NCBI GenBank assembly: GCA_016288255.1
Contig: JAEEYS010000083.1
Span: 1 to 5,273 of the forward strand
Origin: Bacillota bacterium
Lineage (GTDB): Bacteria; Bacillota; Tb-RUG-66
Direction: 5' to 3'
DNA: 5,273 bases
The notes beneath the pieces were generated by a model, which saw nothing but the letters and a program-made list of their open reading frames with translations, searched no databases and was not told the origin of the DNA. A program made the position numbers and the translations under genes. Below are positions 1 to 4,886 of the stretch, piece after piece (within the stretch, counting starts at the first letter, position 1; each line of letters begins with the position of its first letter).

Positions 1-453
1 ATTATCAAGAAGGATATCCCGCATCCGCTGCAATCGGTGGAAGAGCTGAAAAGCTATATCGCTTCCGCGCATGCTTCCGTAGAACTGCCTATTGTGGATT
101 TTCCGAAACCGAACCAAGTCAAGTCTTATGATATCATTGTAAACGGAGCAGGCTCTTATCGGTTTATTGTAGGACCGGAATTGAAAGACTGGGATACTTT
201 AGATGATCTGGATATTTTATTGACCTGCAATGGCGTAGAAAAAACAAGAGGAAAAGGAAACGCCACATTGGGATCCCAATGGAATACGCTTCTTTGGGTC
301 GTCAATACACTGCTGGCGCAAGGATTGGAAATCAAAGCGGGACATGTGATTTTTAACGGTTCTTTGGGAGAAACGCTGGTAAAAGCGGAAGAAGGGGAAT
401 ATGAGGTTTCTTTTGGAGATACAAAATTGTTTTTTGCCGTAAAGAAAAGATAG
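1..453 (+). CDS. 2-keto-4-pentenoate hydratase / fumarylacetoacetate hydrolase family protein, C-terminal part (5' truncated by window)
   Basis: The frame is open from base 1, so the start lies outside the window. The GTG at 37 is an internal Val codon with no Shine-Dalgarno before it. The 150 visible residues look like the C-terminal half to two thirds of an MhpD/HpcG-type enzyme, a family usually about 250-260 residues long. The clearest match is the stretch from GKGNATLGSQWNTLLWV to AGHVIFNGSLGE (visible residues about 84-124). It corresponds to the family pattern of a GxGxxxLG turn, a helix, then a G-x-V-x-x-x-G-S/T strand and loop that lines the divalent-metal active site. The chain ends with short beta strands (EYEVSFGDTKLFFAV). 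Family members are Mg2+/Mn2+-dependent hydratases, decarboxylases or C-C hydrolases acting on 2-oxo-enoic acids, often in aromatic or amino acid breakdown. The substrate cannot be told from this fragment. A terminator follows directly, so this is the last gene of its transcript. Confidence 0.8.
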   Translation: MIKKDIPHPLQSVEELKSYIASAHASVELPIVDFPKPNQVKSYDIIVNGAGSYRFIVGPELKDWDTLDDLDILLTCNGVEKTRGKGNATLGSQWNTLLWVVNTLLAQGLEIKAGHVIFNGSLGETLVKAEEGEYEVSFGDTKLFFAVKKR

Positions 454-460
454 AAAGGCT

Positions 461-490
461 AAAAAGAACAGTGAAAGCACTGTTCTTTTT
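461..490 (+). terminator. Rho-independent terminator after the hydratase gene
   Basis: A perfect 13-bp inverted repeat (AAAAAGAACAGTG, 461-473, with CACTGTTCTTTTT, 478-490) closes on an AAAG tetraloop, and the T run continues to 492. It starts 7 nt after the TAG stop. The A-rich 5' arm means it could also work in the reverse direction, but no minus-strand gene is seen on its right. Confidence 0.93.
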
Positions 491-541
491 TTATTTAAAA
501 TAAAAAAACAGAGTAAAGCAATAATTTTTTTAATATTTTGC

Positions 542-570
542 TTGACCTGAAGGGAAAGATATAGTAAACT
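542..570 (+). promoter_or_regulatory. Predicted sigma-A-type promoter of the DUF2325-DUF3793-flavodoxin operon
   Basis: The -35 element is TTGACC (542-547, 5 of 6 to consensus), followed by a 17-nt spacer and a -10 element TAAACT (565-570, 4 of 6). Transcription would start near 577, exactly where the first GTTAG-N6-CTAAC palindrome begins. The promoter lies between the upstream terminator and the operon. It is the best promoter match in this intergenic region. The weak -10 leaves some doubt. Confidence 0.6.
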
Positions 571-577
571 GTTCATA

Positions 578-597
578 GTTAGATTAGACTAACTTAA
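578..597 (+). promoter_or_regulatory. Putative DtxR/IdeR-type iron-box operator (site 1)
   Basis: Bases 578-593 form the inverted repeat GTTAG-ATTAGA-CTAAC. Read as a 19-mer from 579 to 597, TTAGATTAGACTAACTTAA matches the DtxR/IdeR consensus TTAGGTTAGSCTAACCTAA at 16 of 19 positions by my own comparison. The differences are at positions 5, 10 and 16. The site covers about +2 to +21 of the predicted transcript, a position where a metal-loaded repressor would block initiation or early elongation. The downstream flavodoxin fits iron-responsive control. The identity of the regulator is inferred, because no regulator gene is in the window. A manganese-responsive MntR-like protein of the same family cannot be excluded. 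Confidence 0.6.
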
Positions 598-604
598 TGA
601 AAAG

Positions 605-624
605 GCGGGAACCCGCATTTTTTT
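605..624 (+). terminator. Terminator-like hairpin inside the operon leader (possible attenuator)
   Basis: GCGGG (605-609) pairs with CCCGC (612-616) over an AA turn; in practice this means four pairs with a GAAC loop. It is followed by A and seven T residues (618-624). Flanking AAA/TTT pairs across one G-A mismatch could lengthen the stem. This has the form of an intrinsic terminator, yet it lies 35-50 nt downstream of the predicted start and about 107 nt before the first gene, with no coding sequence ahead of it. It would release an RNA of about 45-50 nt or attenuate the operon. The short stem makes its efficiency uncertain. Confidence 0.5.
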
Positions 625-634
625 AAGATTTAAT

Positions 635-650
635 GTTAGTCACAACTAAC
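635..650 (+). promoter_or_regulatory. Putative iron-box-like operator (site 2)
   Basis: GTTAG-TCACAA-CTAAC has the same 5-bp arms and 6-bp spacing as site 1, and its arms extend to a perfect 6-bp repeat (GTTAGT/ACTAAC). Its centre is 57 bp from that of site 1. A -10-like TTTAAT (629-634, 5 of 6) lies directly before it, without a recognisable -35. It may therefore be a second operator over a weak second promoter, or a partner site for cooperative repressor binding. As RNA it would fold into a small 6-bp hairpin. It fits the full 19-bp DtxR consensus less well than site 1. The repeated core is the main support. Confidence 0.5.
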
Positions 651-731
651 CAAAGACTTGGACGAATAGTAAAAAGGATTACGGACATCAACGGATTTGA
701 ATAAAAAGGATAAAAAGAAAGGAGACTATAA

Positions 732-1022
732 ATGAGTGTTGTAATCGTTGGCGGAAATGAACGCATGGCGACGCAATATGAAAATATATGCAAAGAGCAT
801 GGATGTAAAGCAAAAGTGTTTACCAAAGAAAACAGCTCTTTAAGAAAAAAATTAGGATCTCCGGATCTATTGATATTATTTATCAGCACAGTTTCACACA
901 AAATGGTCTTAAGTATTACGCAAGAAGCAAAAAAGAATGCGATTCCGGTAGCAAGAATACACACCAGCAGTGTGACTGCATTAAAAACAGCTTTGGCAGA
1001 ATTGAATTCCGCAGCGCTGTAA
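732..1022 (+). CDS. DUF2325 family protein (96 aa)
   Basis: This is a small cytoplasmic protein that I recognise as DUF2325 (Pfam PF10087) from its pattern, not from a search. It begins MSVVIVGGNERM, a beta strand plus GG turn like the first strand of a Rossmann-type fold. It continues with Q-Y-x-x-I-C, then PDLLILFISTVSHKM (residues 44-58) and IPVARIHTSS (71-80). Cys20 and Cys25 lie in the region between strand 1 and strand 2. The alternating strand-helix pattern suggests a small alpha/beta domain. Its biochemical role is unknown. The ATG has an AAAGGAG ribosome binding site (718-724) with 7-nt spacing. It is the first gene of a three-gene unit with DUF3793 (12-nt gap) and flavodoxin, downstream of two iron-box-like palindromes, so a role in iron limitation or in control of redox/iron proteins is inferred. 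Length is normal for the short form of the family. Confidence 0.88.
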   Translation: MSVVIVGGNERMATQYENICKEHGCKAKVFTKENSSLRKKLGSPDLLILFISTVSHKMVLSITQEAKKNAIPVARIHTSSVTALKTALAELNSAAL

Positions 1023-1037
1023 GGAGGAAGAAAATTG
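1020..1037 (+). promoter_or_regulatory. Ribosome binding site overlapping a stop codon and fixing a TTG start
   Basis: AAGGAGG (1021-1027) overlaps the TAA stop of the DUF2325 gene (1020-1022) and is 7 nt from TTG at 1035. No better in-frame ATG or GTG lies near, and the N-terminus it gives (MLEKYLIEYCAPTLASLK) resembles the family start. Because the site is embedded in the upstream stop, translational coupling of the two DUF proteins is likely. Confidence 0.8.
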
Positions 1038-1586
1038 CTGGAAAAGTATTTGATAGAATATTGTGCTCCCACACTGGCTTCTTTAAAAACAGCAAGTTTG
1101 TTCTGTGTCAAAAAAATCAGTGATACGGAACTGCAATACTATTTGAGGCTTTGGAATACACATCTAAAGGAAAAAGGGCTGCGGCTGATTTATTTGGGGC
1201 AAAAAGGAGATCAATCTCTGGTTTATATTTATCGTCTTTCTTCTTTGCGGGAGGATCTCAATAAACCGGGCGTGGCGGAATTTCTTGCGCATTATGGATA
1301 TGAACAAAATGACGTGAATGACATATTGGCACATTTAAAAGAAAGATTAAAAGAAGAGACCGCGTTTCCCCATGAGATCGGAATCTTTTTGGGATACCCG
1401 TTGGGAGATGTGATCGGATTTATCCAAAACAGAGGAAAAAACTGCAAATGCAGCGGTTGTTGGAAAGTTTACTGCAATGAATGTGAAACGCAAAAACTGT
1501 TTGCGCGGTTTCATAAATGCAGGAGACTCTATTCCAAGTTATGGCGGGAAGGAAAGACGGTTTGGCAGCTTACGGTAGCTGCTTGA
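1035..1586 (+). CDS. DUF3793 family protein, TTG start (183 aa)
   Basis: I recognise DUF3793 from an N-terminal helix with C-A-P-T-L-A-x-x-K (residues 10-18), the LIYLGQKGDQSLVYIYR strand region (51-67), and the C-terminal block H-E-I-G-I-F-L-G-Y-P-L-G-D-V-I-G-F-I (113-130) followed by GCWKVY (141-146). No signal peptide or membrane segment is visible, so it is probably cytosolic. Function is unknown. The C-terminal part is unusually rich in cysteine: Cys137, 139, 142, 147, 150 and 162. From memory, many relatives have a G-Y-W-K-V-Y core with fewer cysteines. The cluster could bind a metal or an Fe-S centre, but that is inference. The gene is tightly linked to DUF2325 by a shared stop/ribosome-binding-site overlap and is followed after 34 nt by flavodoxin. 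In my memory of clostridial genomes these families often sit with flavodoxin and feoAB iron-uptake genes, which agrees with the iron-box operators upstream. Confidence 0.87.
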   Translation: MLEKYLIEYCAPTLASLKTASLFCVKKISDTELQYYLRLWNTHLKEKGLRLIYLGQKGDQSLVYIYRLSSLREDLNKPGVAEFLAHYGYEQNDVNDILAHLKERLKEETAFPHEIGIFLGYPLGDVIGFIQNRGKNCKCSGCWKVYCNECETQKLFARFHKCRRLYSKLWREGKTVWQLTVAA

Positions 1587-1620
1587 CATATAAAATTCTA
1601 TAGAAAAAGAGGTATCAATC

Positions 1621-2043
1621 ATGAGCAAAGTAGCAGTGGTTTATTGGAGTGGTACAGGAAATACGGAAGCGATGTCTCGTATTGTGGCGGAAAGCGCAAA
1701 AGAGGCGGGCGCTGAAGTAAAAGTGTTTACTGCGGCTGAATTCAACAAAGATAAAATGGATGATTATGATGCGGTTGCCTTTGGGTGCCCGGCAATGGGG
1801 GCAGAGCAGCTGGAAGATACAGAATTTGAACCGATGTTTATGGAATGTGAAGCAAAACTAAAGGGAAAAAAGATCGGCCTTTTCGGTTCTTGTGATTGGG
1901 GCGATGGCGAATGGATGCGCACATGGGAAGAAACCTGCAAAAATGACGGCGCAGAATTGGTTTCTGATGGCGTGATCTGCCATGGAGAACCGGACGCAGA
2001 AGCGGAAACTGCTTGTAAATCTTTGGGAAAAGCATTGGTTTAA
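1621..2043 (+). CDS. Short-chain flavodoxin (140 aa)
   Basis: This is a soluble FMN electron carrier that replaces ferredoxin, typically when iron is scarce. The phosphate-binding loop is W-S-G-T-G-N-T-E-A-M (residues 9-18). The two loops that stack on the isoalloxazine ring are G-C-P-A-M-G (55-60) and G-S-C-D-W-G-D-G-E-W-M (89-99). By alignment from memory with Clostridium beijerinckii flavodoxin (Met56, Trp90), the stacking residues here are Met59 and Trp93, a constant offset of three. Length and lack of the long-chain insertion place it among short-chain clostridial flavodoxins. The acidic composition is typical. In the second loop, C-D replaces the usual Y-G before Trp93, which could tune redox potential. 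The ATG follows AAAGAGGT (1606-1613) at 7 nt. It is the last gene of the operon, 34 nt after DUF3793, and is followed by a strong terminator. Transcription from the iron-box-controlled promoter upstream is likely. Confidence 0.96.
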   Translation: MSKVAVVYWSGTGNTEAMSRIVAESAKEAGAEVKVFTAAEFNKDKMDDYDAVAFGCPAMGAEQLEDTEFEPMFMECEAKLKGKKIGLFGSCDWGDGEWMRTWEETCKNDGAELVSDGVICHGEPDAEAETACKSLGKALV

Positions 2044-2081
2044 AGATACATTACATGTTTTTATGGTTTTTTATAGAATAC

Positions 2082-2111
2082 AAAAAGTCCTTTCATAGAA
2101 AGGGCTTTTTT
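2082..2111 (+). terminator. Rho-independent terminator after flavodoxin
   Basis: AAAAAGTCCTTTC (2082-2094) pairs with GAAAGGGCTTTTT (2098-2110) around an ATA loop, with a single T-G wobble, and a T run follows to 2111. It ends the DUF2325-DUF3793-flavodoxin operon about 40 nt after the flavodoxin stop. Confidence 0.92.
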
Positions 2112-2131
2112 GTTTGAGTATTTTTATCTGT

Positions 2132-2160
2132 TAGACTTATTTATCGCATTTTGATATAAT
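2132..2160 (+). promoter_or_regulatory. Predicted extended -10 promoter of the SLH/CHAP surface protein gene
   Basis: A perfect TATAAT (2155-2160) is preceded by TGA (2152-2154), giving the extended -10 TGnTATAAT. A weak -35 TAGACT (2132-2137, 4 of 6) lies 17 nt upstream. Transcription should start near 2167. The position just after a terminator and before a monocistronic-looking start supports it. Confidence 0.75.
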
Positions 2161-2166
2161 ATTAAA

Positions 2167-2289
2167 TTAAAAGAAGAAGTTTGTGGAGAAGAAAGAAATA
2201 TCTTGGATGGTTTTGTTGATAGAAAAGATTTATGATTTTAACTCTTAAACCGGAACACAGAATATTAAACAGCTATAAGGAGGAACTTT
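2167..2289 (+). other. 5' leader of about 120 nt
   Basis: The leader runs from the predicted start to the ATG at 2290. It is A-rich and purine-rich, and I find no convincing hairpin, riboswitch-like core or terminator in it. The ribosome binding site is AAGGAGGA (2277-2284), 5 nt before the ATG. It is long for a simple leader, but nothing in it supports a named regulatory element. Confidence 0.45.
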
Positions 2290-4848
2290 ATGAAAAAACG
2301 TTTGGTCAGTATCATTTTAGTGATTTGTTTGCTCTTATCGGTTATACCTATAAGCTCTTTATCGGTAGAAGCGGCTTCTAAATTGCCGATTGCCGTTTCG
2401 GATCAATATGCCGGCAGCACCTATTATCAAAAAGCGCTGGATGCATACAACACATACTTAAATTCACCGGATCCGGTACGTTTTGTCCAAGTAGCTCTGA
2501 GTCAAAAAGGTTACACAGCCGGTACAAAATCAGGCCAATGGGCCGGAAATGGCAGCGGGGGCTTATACACTGAATATGGTCGCTTTATGAAGGGAGACGG
2601 ATTGGATTGGTGCGCGTCTTATGTTTCTTGGTGCGCAGCTGCAGCCGGAATTTCTGATAGCGTTATTAAGCGGGGCACGGGAGCAGGACACTGGAGGACC
2701 GCTTCCGGCGGAACGTTTCATAAACTTTGGTCCAGTGATTTTAAGACTTATCAAGATTATAAACCGCAGGTAGGCGATATCGCTTTATGGATGCCTTACT
2801 GTGAGACTTGTAAAGGAAATTACAATTCTTATTCGCTGACTGCGCACGCAGTTATTGTAGTCAGTGTATCAAACAGCAAGAACAGCGATGGCAGCTATAA
2901 TTTTACTTATGTGGAACGGGGAAACGGCAATAAAGTCTCAACAAGCAGCTTAACTACAAAAAGCAAGCGTAAACTTAGCGATGCATGTACATGCGGCAAA
3001 CAAAAGCCAGCAGGAACAGCTCCTTATATAGTGCAAGGGTTCTTTCACCCTAACTGGGCAAATCCGGGATCTTCCTCATCTACAAAACCAAAATTGACAA
3101 TGAAGTTCAATGCCAATGGTGGAACACTGAAATCAGACACTTATACGGCAAACAGCTCCGGAATGATCCAAAGAGATGGGTCCGATGTAACCACCAACTG
3201 GGAATATGGATATCAATCAGAATATGGGCTTTGGAACGCTACCAGCTTTGGTATGACAAGGACCGGTTATACTTTTTTAGGCTGGTGTAAAGACAAAGAT
3301 GGCAGCAGTACCGTATATGATCAGGATGCGATCTATACGCCGGAAACGATCTATCCGAGTTTATCTAATGGAAGCGCCACGATCACTATGTATGCGATCT
3401 GGGCCAAAAATAAATTATCCATGAAGTTCAATGCCAATGGCGGGACGGTAAATTCCGATTCTTTCTCAGCAAACAGTTCCGGAGCGATCTTCAGAGATGG
3501 CGTTGAACTGGTCACTAAAATAGAATATGGCTATGAACCTCCTTCCGGACTTTGGAATGCTGGCAGCTTTGGTATGACCAGAAGTGGGTATACTTTTGTC
3601 GGGTGGTGTAAGAATAAAGATGGAAGCGGAGCCATGTATGACGAGGATCTGATCTACACGCCGGAAACGATCTACCCGGATTTATCCAAAGGAAATGCTA
3701 CCATTACCTTATATGCTATCTGGGCGAAGGACAGCTTTGTTAAGGTCTCAAATGGGATATATACTTTAACACCGAAGCACGCACCGAATCTGCGATTGGC
3801 TGTAGCGAATGCTTCTACAGAAAACAAGGGAAATATTCAAGTTGAAACGAGCAGTACAAGCGCAACACAGCAATTTGAATTTACTTATATGGACGGATTT
3901 TATAAAATCACTTCCGTTCATTCAGATAAAGTATTGGATGTAACGGGCGGAGAGACCAAATCCAATACGAATGTGCAACAATATGGATACGGCGGCGTTG
4001 CCGCGCAAAAATGGTATCTTACCGATGCGGGAGACGGATATTATTATATTCGTCCTGATGTAGATAAAGGACTGTGTTTAGATGTAGCGGGATCCGGCAC
4101 TGCCAGCGGAACCAATGTAAAGCTTTTTATGATCCACAATGCCGATGCGCAAAAGTGGAAATTGACGCCGGTACAGAATACTCCCGTTGAACCGGTCAAT
4201 CCTGTCGAACCGGGCGGCAATACACCGCCGGATGTTACACCATCTGATGATGAAGGAGTCCATTTCCCAAGAGTAAATGTGTATCACCAAGGGCAGTTTA
4301 AAGATGTTTTAGCAAGTCACTGGTTTAATCACAACGTAGCGGATGCCTATGAATTTGGCTTAATGAAAGGCAACAGCGCTACTACTTTCAATCCTTATGG
4401 AGATGTGACTTTAGCAGAAGCAATCACTATGGCTGCTCGTATCCATAGCATCTATACTACTGGCAGAGAAAATTTCTCTCAAGGCAGTCCATGGTATCAG
4501 TGCTATCTGGATTATGCTTATCAAAAAGGCATTATTTCAAGGACATATTATACCGCTAACGTGAATAAGAAAGCCAGTCGGGCGCAGTTTGCGGAAATTT
4601 TTGCCGCCGCACTGCCGTCAAAAGCGCTTCCTGTTATCAACAACTTAGCGGACAATGCCATTCCTGATGTAAAGATGAGCAATGCTTATGCTGCTTCGAT
4701 CTATAAGCTCTATCGGGCAGGGATTCTTACGGGAAATGACGGGAGAGGCACTTTTGCCCCTGATACTTATATTACACGGGCTGAATGCGCTACGATCGTA
4801 TCCCGTATGGCCGAATCCAATAATCGTAAAAGGTTCTCTTTAAAATAG
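2290..4848 (+). CDS. Secreted SLH-anchored CHAP-domain protein with InlB-type repeats and ricin-type lectin domain (852 aa)
   Basis: Domains run in this order. A signal peptide has K-K-R followed by a hydrophobic core, with likely cleavage after VEA (residue 28). A CHAP/NlpC-P60-like domain (about 60-255) has the D-W-C-A-S-Y-V-S-W-C block with likely nucleophile Cys108, G-D-I-A-L-W at 162-167, His186 in A-H-A-V-I-V-V, and Glu209/Asn212 in V-E-R-G-N-G-N. Two Listeria-Bacteroides (InlB B/Flg_new) repeats follow (268-374, 375-481). Next comes a ricin-type beta-trefoil (about 483-628) with Q-x-F/W signatures at 527-529, 573-575 and 621-623. A Pro/Glu-rich linker (about 629-655) leads to three SLH modules (about 669-722, 733-778, 790-842). 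CHAP enzymes usually cut peptidoglycan peptides or amide bonds, SLH modules hold proteins to secondary cell wall polymers, and ricin folds often bind sugars. The likely role is therefore a wall-anchored hydrolase in envelope remodelling, though a binding or adhesin function is possible. The SLH1 Arg position is T-L-A-E rather than T-R-A-E. The TAG stop is followed 38 nt later by a lipoprotein gene. Confidence 0.9.
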   Translation: MKKRLVSIILVICLLLSVIPISSLSVEAASKLPIAVSDQYAGSTYYQKALDAYNTYLNSPDPVRFVQVALSQKGYTAGTKSGQWAGNGSGGLYTEYGRFMKGDGLDWCASYVSWCAAAAGISDSVIKRGTGAGHWRTASGGTFHKLWSSDFKTYQDYKPQVGDIALWMPYCETCKGNYNSYSLTAHAVIVVSVSNSKNSDGSYNFTYVERGNGNKVSTSSLTTKSKRKLSDACTCGKQKPAGTAPYIVQGFFHPNWANPGSSSSTKPKLTMKFNANGGTLKSDTYTANSSGMIQRDGSDVTTNWEYGYQSEYGLWNATSFGMTRTGYTFLGWCKDKDGSSTVYDQDAIYTPETIYPSLSNGSATITMYAIWAKNKLSMKFNANGGTVNSDSFSANSSGAIFRDGVELVTKIEYGYEPPSGLWNAGSFGMTRSGYTFVGWCKNKDGSGAMYDEDLIYTPETIYPDLSKGNATITLYAIWAKDSFVKVSNGIYTLTPKHAPNLRLAVANASTENKGNIQVETSSTSATQQFEFTYMDGFYKITSVHSDKVLDVTGGETKSNTNVQQYGYGGVAAQKWYLTDAGDGYYYIRPDVDKGLCLDVAGSGTASGTNVKLFMIHNADAQKWKLTPVQNTPVEPVNPVEPGGNTPPDVTPSDDEGVHFPRVNVYHQGQFKDVLASHWFNHNVADAYEFGLMKGNSATTFNPYGDVTLAEAITMAARIHSIYTTGRENFSQGSPWYQCYLDYAYQKGIISRTYYTANVNKKASRAQFAEIFAAALPSKALPVINNLADNAIPDVKMSNAYAASIYKLYRAGILTGNDGRGTFAPDTYITRAECATIVSRMAESNNRKRFSLK
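3091..3732 (+). repeat. Two tandem in-frame 321-bp units encoding InlB B-type repeats
   Basis: Unit 1 (3091-3411) and unit 2 (3412-3732) each encode exactly 107 residues. They align without gaps at about 70% amino acid identity (75 of 107 by eye). Each has the F-N-A-N-G-G-T opening, G-Y-T-F-L/V-G-W-C-K in the middle and Y-A-I-W-A-K at the end, which are hallmarks of Listeria-Bacteroides repeats. DNA identity is very high in blocks, for example 20 identical bases at 3100-3119 and 3421-3440, and around the T-P-E-T-I-Y-P codons. This points to internal duplication in the gene. Confidence 0.9.
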
Positions 4849-4886
4849 TAAATAATAAATAAGGGGAAACTGAGAGGAGTAGAAAA

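Noticed and set aside
37..39. GTG as a possible start of the first gene
   Set aside because: The frame stays open to base 1 with family-like residues ahead of it, and there is no Shine-Dalgarno. It is an internal Val codon.
217..576. Minus-strand reading frame of 119 codons across the hydratase gene and its terminator
   Set aside because: It crosses a strong hairpin terminator, is low-complexity Phe/Ser/Lys-rich, and lies opposite a convincing gene.
623..1111. Long minus-strand reading frame (162 codons) opposite the DUF2325 gene
   Set aside because: It lies opposite well-recognised DUF2325 and the start of DUF3793, has no family resemblance I can see, and covers the operon leader and operator region.
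1583..1604. Perfect -35-like TTGACA overlapping the DUF3793 stop, followed by TATAGA before the flavodoxin gene
   Set aside because: The spacing between the two hexamers is only 10 nt, and at 17 nt the sequence is AAAGAG, so no workable promoter is formed. A separate flavodoxin promoter is not supported.
2130..2137. GTTAGACT half-site near the -35 of the surface-protein promoter, resembling one arm of the iron-box palindrome
   Set aside because: There is no matching CTAAC arm at the right spacing, so it is probably chance in AT-rich DNA.
2232..2381. Possible small upstream ORF starting ATG in the leader and overlapping the SLH/CHAP gene out of frame
   Set aside because: No ribosome binding site precedes it, and its 49-residue product is a shadow of the signal-peptide coding region. 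No sign of a regulatory leader peptide.
3091..3732. Tandem DNA repeat that might be taken for a mobile or CRISPR-type array
   Set aside because: The units are 321 bp, in frame, and encode protein repeats of a known extracellular family, so this is an intragenic duplication.
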